Part shown: positions 34,596 to 44,359 of the stretch, piece after piece
Position numbering within the stretch: position 1 is the first letter of the stretch
Layout: every line of letters begins with the position of its first letter
NCBI GenBank assembly: GCA_003298465.1
Contig: QNGA01000001.1
Location: 620,001-684,000 of the forward strand
Reading direction: 5' to 3'
Source: a halophilic archaeon
Lineage (GTDB): Archaea; Halobacteriota; Halobacteria; Halobacteriales; Haladaptataceae
DNA: 64,000 nucleotides
The notes under the pieces: model-generated
The model's input: only the letters and a program-made list of their open reading frames with translations
Databases searched by the model: none
Told to the model about the DNA's origin: nothing
Made by a program: the position numbers and the translations under genes

Positions 34596-37500
34596 ATGAC
34601 TCAGTCGACTCTCGCCGACCCGACCGACCAGCGGTCGAACTGCGGCGTCGGCGTCGTGATGGACCTCGACGGTGACGGGGGTCACGGCGTCGTCGCCGAC
34701 GCACTCGAACTGCTCGCGAACCTCGAACACCGCGGCACCACCGGCGCGGAGCAGAACACCGGCGACGGTGCGGGCATCCTCCTCCGGCAACCGCGCGCGT
34801 TCTTCGACGCCGAACTCGACCGCGACCTCCCGGCCGAGTACGCCGTCGGCCAGCTCTTTCTCCCCCGGAACGCCGCCGCGCGCGACGAGTGTCGGACCCT
34901 CGTCGAGGACGCGCTGGCTGCGGAGGGCCTCGACCTCTTCCACTGGCGCGAGGTACCGACGGACGACGAGGGACTCGGCGCGACCGCGGTCGCGTCCGAA
35001 CCGGCCGTCTACCAGTGTTTCGTCCGTCCGGCGGCGGGGCAGTCGACCGACGAGTTCGACCGTGCGCTGTACGTCGGCCGTCGCGCGGTCGAACGGGCGG
35101 TCGACGAGCGCGCGGCCGACCCGGACGCGGACGTGGACGAGGCCGCCGCCGACCGCTTCTACGTCTGCTCGCTCGACCGACAGACCCTGGTCTACAAGGG
35201 GCTCCTGAAAGGCGACCAGCTGGCCGACTACTACCCGGACCTCGCGGACGACCGCCTCGGGTCGGCGTTCGCGCTGGTCCACGCGCGTTTCTCGACGAAC
35301 ACGCTCGGAGCGTGGCATCTCGCGCATCCGTACCGCAACGTCGTCCACAACGGCGAGATAAACACCATCCGGGGGAACGCCAACTGGATGGCGGCCCGGG
35401 AGAGCGACCTCGACAGCGACCGCTTCGACGCGGACCGGCTCACCCCGGTCACGACCGCCGACGGGAGCGACACGGCCGTCCTCGACGACGTGCTCGAACT
35501 GCTGGTCGAGGACGGTCGCGAGCTACCCCACGCGCTCCGGATGCTCGTCCCGGAGGCGTGGCGCGGACGCGACGTGAGCGACGACCGCGAGGCGTGGTAC
35601 GACTTCCACGCCTCGCTGGTCGAACCCTGGGACGGCCCCGCGCTGGTCGTCGCGACCGACGGCGAGCGCGTCGGCGCGGTGCTCGACCGCAACGGGTTGC
35701 GCCCGTGCCGGTACGACGTGACGACCGACGGCCGGCTCGTGATGGCCAGCGAGGCGGGGGCGCTCGACCACGACCCCGGGGCCGTCGCCGAGCGCGGCCG
35801 GCTCGAACCCGGTCAGCTGTTCCTCGCCGACCCCGAGCAAGGCCGCATCGTACCGGACGAGGAGGTGTTCGCCGACCTCACGGACGAGCGGTACGCCGAG
35901 TGGGTCGACGCCGAGCAGGTCGAACTCGACGACCTGCCGGACGCCGCGGCCGACGTCGCGCCCCGGAGCCGGGTCGAGTCGCTGCGCGCCCACCAGGCGC
36001 TCTACGGCTACAGCCGCGACGAACTCGACGAACTGCTGGAGCCGATGGCGACCGCGGGCAAGGACCCCGTCGGCTCGATGGGCGACGACACGCCGCTGTC
36101 GGTACTGTCCGACTTCAACCGACCGCTGTTCTCGTACTTCAAGCAACTGTTCGCGCAGGTGACGAACCCGCCGCTCGACTACATCAGGGAGGAACTCGTG
36201 ACGAGCCTGGAGAGTCGGCTCGGACCGCAGTGCAACCTCCTCGACGAGTCGCCCGCCCACGCCCGGCAACTGGTCGCCGACTCGCCCGTGCTGTCGGACG
36301 CCGAGACGGCCGCCATCCGGAACCTCGACGGCGACGGCGAGGCGCTCCGGAGCGAGACGGTCGACGCGACCTTCGACCCCGCCACCGCGCTCGAAGACGC
36401 GGTCGAGCGACTGCGCGCCGACGCCCGCGCGGCGGTCGAGGGCGGTGCGGACCTGGTCGTCCTCTCGGACCGGGCGGCCGGCGAGGAGCGCGTGCCGATT
36501 CCGAGTCTGCTGGCGACCGGCGCGGTCCACCACGACCTCGTCCGTCGCGGCCTCCGAGCCCGGACCGGCCTCGTCGTGGAGTCGGGCGACCCGCGGACCG
36601 TCCACCACCTCGCGACCCTCGTCGGCTACGGCGCGGGCGCGGTGAACCCCTACCTCGCCTACCAGTCCATCGCCGACCTCGTGGCCGGCCCCGACGGCGC
36701 GGACGCCGAGGCGGCGGTCGCGGCGTACGTCTCGGCGCTGGAGGACGGCCTGCTGAAGACGATGGCCAAGATGGGCATCTCGACCGTCGAGAGCTACCAG
36801 GGAGCGCAGGTGTTCGAGGCGGTCGGCCTCGACTCCGACTTCGTCGCGGAGTACTTCGAGGGGACCGAGAACCGCACGGAGGGCGTCGGCGTCGAGGAGA
36901 TAGCGGCCGACCTCCGGGAGCGCCACGAGGCGGCGTTCGACGACCCCGACGTCGAGCGTCGCGGCGAGTTCGAGCACCGCTCGAACGGCATCCACCACCA
37001 GTGGAATCCGAGCACCGTGGGCGCGCTCCAGAGCGCGGTCCGGCGGGACGACCCCGAGCAGTACGCGGAGTTCGCCGAGCGGGTCAACGACCAGGAGGGA
37101 CGGCTCCAGACCCTGCGCGGCCTGCTCGAGTTCGACGCCGAGGACCGCGAGTCGATTCCGGTCGAGGACGTAGAACCCGTCTCCGACATCGTCGAGCGGT
37201 TCTCGACGGCCGCGATGAGCCTCGGGTCGCTGTCGCCGGAGGCCCACGAGAACAACGCGGAGGCGATGGCCCGCACGGGCGGGAAGGCAAACACCGGCGA
37301 GGGCGGGGAACCGCCCGAGCGGTTCGGCACCGACCGGGAGTGTTCGGTCAAGCAGGTCGCCAGCGGTCGGTTCGGCGTCACCAGCGAGTACCTCGCGTCG
37401 GCCGACGAGATCCAGATAAAGATGGCCCAGGGGTCGAAACCCGGAGAGGGCGGCCACCTCCCGGGGAGCAAGGTGAACGAGATGATAGCCGACGTGCGCT

Positions 37501-39155
37501 ACGCGACGCCCGGCGTCGGTCTCATCTCGCCGCCGCCCCAGCACGACATCTACAGCATCGAGGACCTGAAACAGCTCGTCCACGACCTCAAGGTGGCGAA
37601 CGAGGACGCCGACGTGAACGTCAAACTCGTCTCGGAGGCCGGCATCGGCACCATCGCGGCGGGCGTCGCCAAGGCCAACGCCGACGTGGTCCACGTCTCG
37701 GGCCACTCCGGCGGGACGGGCGCGAGTCCGCGCACCTCCATCAAGCACGCCGGCCTCCCGTGGGAACTCGGACTGGCCGAGGCGAACCAGATGCTGCGAC
37801 AGACCGGCCTGCGCTCGCGCATCCGGGTGAGCGTCGACGGCGGCTTGAAGACCGGCCGCGACGTGGCGGTCGCCGCGCTGCTCGGCGGGGAGGAGTTCGT
37901 CTTCGGCACCGCCAGCCTCGTCACCAGCGGGTGCGTGATGGCCCGCCAGTGCCACGAGAACACCTGTCCGGTCGGCATCGCCACGCAGGACGAGGACCTC
38001 CGCAGTCGGTTCCCCGGCGAACCGGAACACGTCGTCAACTACATGCGGTTCATCGCGACCGAACTCCGGGAGATAATGGCCGACCTCGGCTTCGAGACGG
38101 TCGAGGAGATGGTCGGCCGGGTGGACGTCCTCGACCAGCGCGACACCGACCACCCGAAGGCCCGCGACCTCGACCTCTCGGCCGTCCTGGCGGACCCCGC
38201 GACGGCAGCGAGCGAGTCGGCGGGCGACGCGGGCGGGCACGCGGCGTCGACCGCGCGCACGAAGGTTCGCGAGCAGGACCACGACATCGACGACCATCTC
38301 GACCGCGACCTGCTCGCCGACGCCGAACCCGCCCTGGCGGACGGCGAACCGGTCGAACTCGACCGCACCATCTCGAACGAGGACCGGTCGGTGGGCGCGA
38401 TGCTCTCCGGCGAGATATCGAAGCGCCACGGCGGCGACGGCCTCCCTGACGGCACCGTCACCTGTCGGTTCGAGGGGACCGCCGGCCAGAGCTTCGGCGC
38501 GTTCCTCGCGTCCGGCGTCTCCGTGCACCTCGACGGCGCGGCCAACGACTACGTGGGCAAGGGGCTGTCGGGCGGTCGCGTCGTCGTCCGCACGCCCGAC
38601 GAAGCGCCGTACGCCGCCGACGAGAACACGCTCGTCGGCAACGTCGCCCTCTACGGCGCGGCCCGGGGCGAGGCGTACGTCAACGGCGTCGCGGGCGAGC
38701 GCTTCGCCGTCCGCAACAGCGGCGTCACGGCGGTCGTCGAGGGCGTCGGCGACCACGGCTGCGAGTACATGACCGGCGGCGTCGTCGCTGTCCTCGGCGA
38801 GACGGGCCGGAACTTCGCGGCCGGGATGAGCGGCGGCGTGGCGTACGTCCTCGACGAGAGCGGCGACTTCGCCGACCGCGTCAACCCCGGGATGGTGTCC
38901 GTGCGCGACGTGAGCGAGCGAGACGAGCGCGTGCTGCGCCGCCTCGTCGAGAACCACGCCGCGTACACGGGCAGCGAGAAGGCCGAGGAACTGCTCGCGA
39001 ACTGGGAGACCGCCCTCTCGCAGTTCGTGACGGTGATGCCCGAGGCGTACGAGCGGGCAGTCACCGAGGACGGCCGCGAGGACGTTCGCACGTCGCTGCC
39101 GGACGCGGTCACCGAGCCGTCGGACGTTCCCCCGGTCGCCGGCGGGGCCGACTGA
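34596..39155 (+). CDS. gltB: Glutamate synthase, large subunit (ferredoxin-type)
   Basis: GltB converts 2-oxoglutarate and glutamine to two glutamates. The 1519-residue protein has the N-terminal class II glutaminase domain with the catalytic Cys at residue 16 (SNCGVGVVMDLDG), exposed after removal of a short propeptide. The linker and FMN-binding synthase domains follow (GLISPPPQHDIYSIEDL, ANADVVHVSGHSGGTGASP). The [3Fe-4S] cluster motif is CVMARQCHENTCPVGIAT, and a C-terminal beta-helix domain ends the protein. No small NAD(P)H subunit lies nearby, so ferredoxin is the likely donor. I chose the ATG at 34596 just before the Cys. Confidence 0.96.
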   Translation: MTQSTLADPTDQRSNCGVGVVMDLDGDGGHGVVADALELLANLEHRGTTGAEQNTGDGAGILLRQPRAFFDAELDRDLPAEYAVGQLFLPRNAAARDECRTLVEDALAAEGLDLFHWREVPTDDEGLGATAVASEPAVYQCFVRPAAGQSTDEFDRALYVGRRAVERAVDERAADPDADVDEAAADRFYVCSLDRQTLVYKGLLKGDQLADYYPDLADDRLGSAFALVHARFSTNTLGAWHLAHPYRNVVHNGEINTIRGNANWMAARESDLDSDRFDADRLTPVTTADGSDTAVLDDVLELLVEDGRELPHALRMLVPEAWRGRDVSDDREAWYDFHASLVEPWDGPALVVATDGERVGAVLDRNGLRPCRYDVTTDGRLVMASEAGALDHDPGAVAERGRLEPGQLFLADPEQGRIVPDEEVFADLTDERYAEWVDAEQVELDDLPDAAADVAPRSRVESLRAHQALYGYSRDELDELLEPMATAGKDPVGSMGDDTPLSVLSDFNRPLFSYFKQLFAQVTNPPLDYIREELVTSLESRLGPQCNLLDESPAHARQLVADSPVLSDAETAAIRNLDGDGEALRSETVDATFDPATALEDAVERLRADARAAVEGGADLVVLSDRAAGEERVPIPSLLATGAVHHDLVRRGLRARTGLVVESGDPRTVHHLATLVGYGAGAVNPYLAYQSIADLVAGPDGADAEAAVAAYVSALEDGLLKTMAKMGISTVESYQGAQVFEAVGLDSDFVAEYFEGTENRTEGVGVEEIAADLRERHEAAFDDPDVERRGEFEHRSNGIHHQWNPSTVGALQSAVRRDDPEQYAEFAERVNDQEGRLQTLRGLLEFDAEDRESIPVEDVEPVSDIVERFSTAAMSLGSLSPEAHENNAEAMARTGGKANTGEGGEPPERFGTDRECSVKQVASGRFGVTSEYLASADEIQIKMAQGSKPGEGGHLPGSKVNEMIADVRYATPGVGLISPPPQHDIYSIEDLKQLVHDLKVANEDADVNVKLVSEAGIGTIAAGVAKANADVVHVSGHSGGTGASPRTSIKHAGLPWELGLAEANQMLRQTGLRSRIRVSVDGGLKTGRDVAVAALLGGEEFVFGTASLVTSGCVMARQCHENTCPVGIATQDEDLRSRFPGEPEHVVNYMRFIATELREIMADLGFETVEEMVGRVDVLDQRDTDHPKARDLDLSAVLADPATAASESAGDAGGHAASTARTKVREQDHDIDDHLDRDLLADAEPALADGEPVELDRTISNEDRSVGAMLSGEISKRHGGDGLPDGTVTCRFEGTAGQSFGAFLASGVSVHLDGAANDYVGKGLSGGRVVVRTPDEAPYAADENTLVGNVALYGAARGEAYVNGVAGERFAVRNSGVTAVVEGVGDHGCEYMTGGVVAVLGETGRNFAAGMSGGVAYVLDESGDFADRVNPGMVSVRDVSERDERVLRRLVENHAAYTGSEKAEELLANWETALSQFVTVMPEAYERAVTEDGREDVRTSLPDAVTEPSDVPPVAGGAD

Positions 39156-39198
39156 CGGCGGGCGGAGATTTATACCGGAAGCCGGGACCAACCCCGGC

Positions 39199-39783
39199 GT
39201 GAACCGACGAACCTACCTCGCGCTGGCCAGCGCCGGAATCGCATCGCTCGCCGGCTGTTCGGACGCGTTCGGAAACGGAACGCCGATCGACGCCCCGTGT
39301 CCGACGTTCGACGACGCCGACCGGACGATATGCGCCCACACTGCCGACGACCCGCCGGTGCTCCTCGACCCCGGCCGCTGGACCGTGACCGAGGGACGGC
39401 AGACGGTGCTCCGATTCACGCTGACGAACCGTACCGACGACGAGGTGACGTTCAACCCCCAGCCGACGCTCGAACGCCGCGAAGACGGCGACTGGACCCG
39501 CGTCGCACCGCTGGTTCGCGGCGCCGACTCGAAGGCGCTCCGTCCGGACGAGGAGTTCGACTGGCGACTCGTGTTCGGTACTCTCCCCGACCGCGTTTCC
39601 TCGACCGACAGTGGAAACGCGACCGAGAGCCAGCGAACGACCAGCGACGCGTACACGGTCCCGGCGCTCGGCCTGGACGCCGGACTGTGTGCGCTGACCG
39701 TCAGCGTCTCGCTCGCCGGTGACGCGATTCGCTGCGTCGCCCCGTTCCGGGTTACGACGGCCGGGACGACCACCCACGGCTGA
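39199..39783 (+). CDS. Tat-exported lipoprotein with a predicted Ig-like domain
   Basis: The 194-residue protein starts at a GTG with MNRRTYLALASAG, a twin-arginine signal. The lipobox LAGC follows, so it should be anchored outside the membrane. The mature part is beta-rich (WTVTEGRQTVLRFTLTNRTDDEVTFNPQPTLERR), in the style of BsuPI or bacterial Ig-like domains. Four cysteines (CPTF, ICAH, LCALTV, IRCV) could form two disulfides. A TATA-like ttataccgg lies about 25 nt before the start. No function is known. Confidence 0.75.
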   Translation: MNRRTYLALASAGIASLAGCSDAFGNGTPIDAPCPTFDDADRTICAHTADDPPVLLDPGRWTVTEGRQTVLRFTLTNRTDDEVTFNPQPTLERREDGDWTRVAPLVRGADSKALRPDEEFDWRLVFGTLPDRVSSTDSGNATESQRTTSDAYTVPALGLDAGLCALTVSVSLAGDAIRCVAPFRVTTAGTTTHG

Positions 39784-39802
39784 CCGGCGGTCGACCGGGA
39801 TT

Positions 39803-40540
39803 TCAGAGGTACGAAGCGTCCCAGCGGGCGGCCTTGCGCTTGTTGCCGCACTCGTTGCAGTGGATGCGCTCCATGCTGTCCATCGCGTTGTCGACGCTCT
39901 CGCAGTTCGCGCAGAAGTAGCCGTAGCGGTTCTCGCAGCCCTCGTCGCTGAACGTGACGAAGAACGGTCCCTTCGACCCGCGACTGCTCTCGGCGCGGTT
40001 GATGTACAGGGTCTTCCCGTCGAACTCCCGTGTTTCCAGAATCTCGGCCTCCTCGGTCCTGGCGTAGACGTTCTCGTCGAACTCCTCGCCGGCGATTTCG
40101 GCGGTCCGCTCGCCGACCTTCCTGAAGCCGTGGCTCTCGTAGAACTCGACGCCGTCCTCGTTGTCGGCGAGCACGTAGCCCGACAGCGTCTCGTTGCCGC
40201 GCTCCTCGAGTTCCTCCTGGGTCCGCCCGAGCAGCGTCGTCGCGACGCCGCTGTCGCGGTGGTCGGGGTCGACGTGTAGCCAGAGGACGTTCGCCTCGGG
40301 AACCTCCGGCAGCACCTCGCTCTGGGAGAACCCGACGACGTCGCCGCCCTCCATCGCCACGAGGAACAGCGTCCCCTGGCTCTGGAGTTCGGTCTCCAGG
40401 CGGTCCTCTGCGTACCACTCCTCGACGGCGTGGTTGATGACGTCCTCGTCGAGGACGTGGGAGTACGACGCGGTGAGGGACCGGGCGGCGACGTCCTGAA
40501 TCCCGGCGAGGTCTTCGGTTCGCGCTTCGCGCACTTGCAT
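39803..40540 (-). CDS. GNAT acetyltransferase with C-terminal zinc-binding domain
   Basis: The 245-residue protein has a GNAT domain first (VREARTEDLAGIQDVAARSL to about residue 155, with LWLHVDPDHRDSGVATTLLG and VEFYESHGFRKVGER). A domain with YINRAESSRGSKGPFFVTFSD and the cysteine pairs CENRYGYFCANC and HCNECGN near the end follows (I recall a DUF5816-like extension). The second domain could bind zinc and position the acceptor. The ATG at 40540 is the family-like start; the upstream extension is arginine-rich. It is divergent from the SDR gene. Confidence 0.88.
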   Translation of the reverse strand: MQVREARTEDLAGIQDVAARSLTASYSHVLDEDVINHAVEEWYAEDRLETELQSQGTLFLVAMEGGDVVGFSQSEVLPEVPEANVLWLHVDPDHRDSGVATTLLGRTQEELEERGNETLSGYVLADNEDGVEFYESHGFRKVGERTAEIAGEEFDENVYARTEEAEILETREFDGKTLYINRAESSRGSKGPFFVTFSDEGCENRYGYFCANCESVDNAMDSMERIHCNECGNKRKAARWDASYL

Positions 40541-40682
40541 AGTACCGGAGTACTCGCTCCTTTGGGGTAAACGTTCTGTCGGCCGTTCCGACACGGGCGT
40601 CCTCGCGCCGGACCGTTCCGCCGGCGCGTGCCGCCTCGCCGCCTCCGGTATCGTTTTCCGCTCCCGACGCAACCGACTCGGC

Positions 40683-41720
40683 ATGGACACCGCACTCGTC
40701 GTCGGCGGCACGCGGTTCATCGGCCGCCACCTCGTCTCCGAACTGCTCGACCACGGCTACGACGTGACCACCTTCAACCGCGGGAACCACGACGACCCGT
40801 TCGCGGACGACGACCGCGTCGCTCGCGTCGAGGGCGACCGGACGAACGACTCCGCGCTGGAGCTGGCCCGGGACGAGGTCGACCCCGACGCCGTCTTTGA
40901 CTGCGTGGCGTACGAGCCGAAGGACGTGCGGGCCGCTACGGAGATATTCTCCGACGTCGACGCCTACGTCTACGTCTCCAGCGGGGCCGCCTACGGCGCG
41001 GAGGAGATTCCGAAGCGCGAGGACGAGACGGAGCTTCGCGACTGCACGGCCGAACAGGCCACCGACGACTCGCAGGAGTCGTACGGCGCTCGCAAGGCGG
41101 AGGGCGACCGCGCCGTCTTCGCCGCCGCGGGGCGGGGGAGTCGGGGGTCCGGCGGCGGGTCGGAGCGGTCGCGGTCCGGCGACGGCGTGAACGCGATGAG
41201 CGTCCGCCCCTGCATCGTCTACGGCCCCCACGACTACACCGAGCGCCTGGACTTCTGGATAGACCGCGTGGCGAACTACGACCGCGTCCTCGTGCCGGGC
41301 GACGGGACCAACGTCTGGCACCGCGCCTACGTCGAGGACGTGGCGAGCGCGCTCCGCGTCGTCGCCGAGGAGGGGACGCCCGGCGAGGCGTACAACGTCG
41401 GCGACCGTCGTCTCGTGACGCTCGGCGAGATGGTCGAGGTCATCGCCGACGCGCTGGACACCGACGTCGATGTGGTCACCGCCAGCGACCGGGAACTGTC
41501 CGCGGGCGACATCTCGACGGACGACTACGTGTTCTACCGCGAGTACCCGCACGTCCTCGATACGAACAAACTTGCCTCGCTGGGCTGGGAGTCGACGCCG
41601 CTCCGCGAGGCGATGGCGCGCTCCGTCGCCGACTACCGGGAGAGCGACCGGGACGGCAGCGAGTACGACCCCGGCCGGGAGAACGAGGAGCGCGTCCTCG
41701 GCGTCCTCGACACCATCTGA
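40683..41720 (+). CDS. NAD-dependent epimerase/dehydratase (extended SDR)
   Basis: The 345-residue protein has the Rossmann start VVGGTRFIGRHLVSEL and the active-site tyrosine/lysine pattern SYGARKAEG with VYVSSGAAYG upstream. SVRPCIVYGPHDYTERLDFWIDRV, HRAYVEDVASALRVV and YNVGDRR are typical of extended SDR sugar-nucleotide or related enzymes. An 18-20-residue glycine/serine/arginine-rich stretch (about 151-170) breaks the helix after the active site, an unusual insertion. The substrate is unknown. Confidence 0.87.
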   Translation: MDTALVVGGTRFIGRHLVSELLDHGYDVTTFNRGNHDDPFADDDRVARVEGDRTNDSALELARDEVDPDAVFDCVAYEPKDVRAATEIFSDVDAYVYVSSGAAYGAEEIPKREDETELRDCTAEQATDDSQESYGARKAEGDRAVFAAAGRGSRGSGGGSERSRSGDGVNAMSVRPCIVYGPHDYTERLDFWIDRVANYDRVLVPGDGTNVWHRAYVEDVASALRVVAEEGTPGEAYNVGDRRLVTLGEMVEVIADALDTDVDVVTASDRELSAGDISTDDYVFYREYPHVLDTNKLASLGWESTPLREAMARSVADYRESDRDGSEYDPGRENEERVLGVLDTI

Positions 41721-41798
41721 GCGGTTTCACCGGACCCTCCGGACCGGGTCGGCGCTTCCGGCGTGACGATACCGGCCGGCGCGGAATCGAGCGGCCGC

Positions 41799-42086
41799 TC
41801 AGCCCAGCGCGGACGGCGTGAAGTCGGGATAGACGAACAACACGACTCCCAGGAGAGTGAACGTCAGAGGGTCGTACGGGACGGCGAGCGGACCGTCCGT
41901 CATCGTCGAGACTCCGACCAGCAACAGCGGGACGCCGACGACCGTCGTCGCCCGGCGTTCCCACGCCGGCACCAACTCGCGGTGCTTTTCCTCCGGACTC
42001 TGGAGGAGTTTCGCGATGGCTCGACCGACGAGGACGAACGCGGACAGCGACGCGAACGCGTTCACGACTCCGGCGAACGGAGGCAT
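41799..42086 (-). CDS. Small membrane protein, unknown
   Basis: The 95-residue protein has three hydrophobic segments: AGVVNAFASLSAFVLVGRAI, TTVVGVPLLLVGVSTM and PLTFTLLGVVLFVYP. A basic loop (LLQSPEEKHRELVPAWERRA) separates the first two. I recognise no family. The ATG at 42086 is the first start of the frame. It is transcribed away from 42292 and its operator region is not distinct. Confidence 0.6.
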   Translation of the reverse strand: MPPFAGVVNAFASLSAFVLVGRAIAKLLQSPEEKHRELVPAWERRATTVVGVPLLLVGVSTMTDGPLAVPYDPLTFTLLGVVLFVYPDFTPSALG

Positions 42087-42291
42087 ACGACGACTGACGT
42101 GTCTGGGATGAAAAACGTTTCGTAGCGGTCCGAACGCCGTCGGGGACGCGTGCTCCGTCTCAACCGCGAGTTCTCGTCGGAGAGCGCGCTCGGATAGTGC
42201 CCGCGAGGCGACCGTCGGTGAACTCTGGCGACGACCGTCGCCTGCAGCGACGGTGAAAGCGAGTCCGGGACGATTCGGCGGCCATCCCGGA

Positions 42292-42417
42292 TTACGGTAT
42301 CACGTCGACCGGGTCTTCGGCGCTTATCCATGCGCGGACGGAGTCCTCGGCGCGAAGTTCGAACCGGCCGCCGCGGTAGTACCCTACGACGCGAGGTTCG
42401 GTCTGCTGCTCGGGCAT
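42292..42417 (-). CDS. Haloarchaeal 41-residue protein, unknown
   Basis: A short frame encodes MPEQQTEPRVVGYYRGGRFEL followed by RAEDSVRAWISAEDPVDVIP. The pattern of YYRGGRFEL then an AWI...V ending resembles small haloarchaeal proteins that I know only as hypothetical. The in-frame upstream extension to 42528 looks unrelated. The ATG at 42417 leaves a compact product. Support is modest, since it is short and has no partner gene. Confidence 0.5.
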   Translation of the reverse strand: MPEQQTEPRVVGYYRGGRFELRAEDSVRAWISAEDPVDVIP

Positions 42418-42580
42418 CTCGTCTCTTCCTACGAGCGCTTCCCGCCTAACTATGAGGCAGTTAACGGCTCGGAAACTGTCCGCTGGAACCGACGCCGTTC
42501 CCGACGGAACCGTCGCGCTCGTCGGCACGCGCTCGGAAGAGGTCGACGCCTGCAGCTATTAAGAACCGTCTAAGGGGCCG

Positions 42581-42604
42581 CGACGCGACCGGTCCGTCGC
42601 GTCG
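42581..42604 (-). terminator. Hairpin after the DsbA/lectin-like gene
   Basis: CGACGCGAC (42581-42589) and GTCGCGTCG (42596-42604) form a perfect 9-bp stem with a 6-nt loop, 40 nt past the stop of the gene at 42644. There is no U-run next to it, so a role in termination or 3'-end protection is only likely, not shown. Confidence 0.35.
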
Positions 42605-42643
42605 TCGCCGGCGAGGGGCTGGCCGCCCTCGACGGTCGTCGCG

Positions 42644-44146
42644 TTACGCGCCCTCGAAGACGAGGTAACCGACGCGCTCCGCGGCCCAGTGGTTCGTCTC
42701 GTCGTCGTCGCTGCGCTCCTCGTCGACGTGGACCTCGACGCCGTCGCTGGAGAGGTTACGGTAGCGCACGGTGGCGGTGTCCGGGCCGTTGTACGTCTGG
42801 ATGTCCGCGACGAACTGCGGGTCGGCGTAGTCGCCGTCGAACGAGATCTCGTGCCAGTCGTCGGTCACCTGCCAGTCGGTTCGCCCGACCTCGAACGGTG
42901 CGCCGTCGAGCGTTCCACGTCCGGGTTCGACGGCGAGATAGCCGACGGACTCCTCGGTGTGCCAACCGCCGGCCTCCCGCTCCTGGAGTCGGACGCCGAC
43001 GCCGTCGGCGGACACCCACCGATGGCGGCTGACGACTCCGTCCCCGCCGCGCCGGGTCTGGGGCTGGCTGAAGACGACGGGTGTCGAGCCGAACGCCTGG
43101 TCGAAGGCGGCGTAATCGAACCGGTGGTCGGTCGTGATGCGACCCACCTCCGCCGCGGGTCCGTCGAGCGAGTGCGTCCCCTCCTCGAGGGCGACGTACC
43201 CCAGTCGCTCGCTGGTGTGGGTGCCGTCCTCGTACGCCCACTCGTCGAGGCGGAACTCGAAGCGGTCGTCGGCGACCGAGCGCAGGCGGACGTGTACCGG
43301 GTCCGGTCCGTCGTAGGTGGTCGACTTCGCTATCACGACCGGCGCGTCGTACGACCGCGACAGCGACTGGTCGTGCCACTCCCAGGCGGGGTCCTGTCGG
43401 ACGGTCCTCGTCCCGGACTCGCCGAGCGCGCTACTGGTCGTTCCGACGCCGTCCTCGGGCAGATGGCCGGCGATCCAGTCCAGCAGTTCCTGGGTGTCGT
43501 GGTGCGGTGCGGTGGTCGCGCCGTCGAGCGCGAGCGTCGGCGTGAACGTGACGCCGACGTCGCCGGCGGCGTACCGGGTCTGGTAGACCGGGTCCTCGTA
43601 GTCGCCGTCCTTCGCCCGCGAGATGGCGCCCCAGCGATGGTCGACGTCGGAGTCGTTCATCCGGGAGCGCATCTCGTCGTACGTGACCGTTCCGGACACC
43701 TGACTCTCGAACATGTCGCGGAAGAACGCCCAGTAGTCGTCGGGGGCGAGGTCCCACGTGCCCATCGCGCACTCGGAGATGCGCGGGTCGCTGTCGGAGA
43801 TGTAGTAGTACGACGAACCGTGCGAGGACTGTCCCGGCGGTTCGTACGCCAGCGCCCAGTAACGGAGGTCGAGTTTGCCCGGTTCGACGAACTCCTCGAC
43901 GACCGCTTCGAGGTTGCCGAGCACGAACTCCTTCGTGTACGGGCACTTGAAGTTGCCGTACAGCGTCGCGGTCGGGTTCGACCCTTCACCCATGGTCGCG
44001 TACGTGAACTGTCCGGGGTCGCCGGGTACCGGTGCGGTCGACACCGGGTCGGTCGCGTCGTTTGCGCTCGCCGTGCCGGCGAATCCGAACAGTGCTGCAC
44101 CGCCGGTGAGGCGGAGGAACTGTCGTCGTGTCTCGTTTCGTCCCAT
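42644..44146 (-). CDS. Tat-exported protein: DsbA-like domain plus three C-terminal lectin-like repeats
   Basis: The 500-residue protein has a twin-arginine signal (TRRQFLRLTGG). A thioredoxin/DsbA-like domain spans about residues 50-235, in which the CxxC motif is reduced to KCPYT (C68 only). VVEEFVEPGKLDLRYWALA and VGVTFTPTLALDG are typical of that fold. The rest consists of three similar units of about 75-85 residues (about 252-338, 340-425, 428-500). Each has a V-V strand, a V-x-R strand and ends in ER/S-LGYVALEEG, ESVGYLAVEPG or ERVGYLVFEGA. The repeats resemble H-type lectin modules. Disulfide chemistry by one cysteine is doubtful; substrate binding outside the cell is inference. Confidence 0.8.
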   Translation of the reverse strand: MGRNETRRQFLRLTGGAALFGFAGTASANDATDPVSTAPVPGDPGQFTYATMGEGSNPTATLYGNFKCPYTKEFVLGNLEAVVEEFVEPGKLDLRYWALAYEPPGQSSHGSSYYYISDSDPRISECAMGTWDLAPDDYWAFFRDMFESQVSGTVTYDEMRSRMNDSDVDHRWGAISRAKDGDYEDPVYQTRYAAGDVGVTFTPTLALDGATTAPHHDTQELLDWIAGHLPEDGVGTTSSALGESGTRTVRQDPAWEWHDQSLSRSYDAPVVIAKSTTYDGPDPVHVRLRSVADDRFEFRLDEWAYEDGTHTSERLGYVALEEGTHSLDGPAAEVGRITTDHRFDYAAFDQAFGSTPVVFSQPQTRRGGDGVVSRHRWVSADGVGVRLQEREAGGWHTEESVGYLAVEPGRGTLDGAPFEVGRTDWQVTDDWHEISFDGDYADPQFVADIQTYNGPDTATVRYRNLSSDGVEVHVDEERSDDDETNHWAAERVGYLVFEGA

Positions 44147-44359
44147 TGCAGGTTTCCGGATTAGAGATACTACCATAAATGGGGAGAACCGTTGAATTTT
44201 CTAGATGGGGTCTAAATGCGTTTCAGACCGTTGCAAACAGTTGTATGCGGATTCGGCCCCGTCTGAAAGGGGGTCTTACCAGTTCTGGCCGCGGCTCCAT
44301 CGGCGCGACCGTTGGACCAACCGTTAGGTACACGTCGGTTCAGGTGTTCGTGTCTGTGA

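Noticed and set aside
34889..38449. 1186-codon plus-strand open frame inside gltB
   Set aside because: Long, extremely arginine/glycine-rich frame that is the +1 shadow of gltB in G+C-rich DNA, where stop codons are rare. No family resemblance.
35523..39191. 1222-codon minus-strand open frame opposite gltB
   Set aside because: Antisense shadow of gltB; composition dominated by R, V, G, D and no motif. The sense frame has all glutamate-synthase signatures.
42452..42562. 36-codon frame MRQLTARKLSAGTDAVPDGT... divergent from the gene at 42292
   Set aside because: No family, no clear promoter; could be real but I cannot support it.
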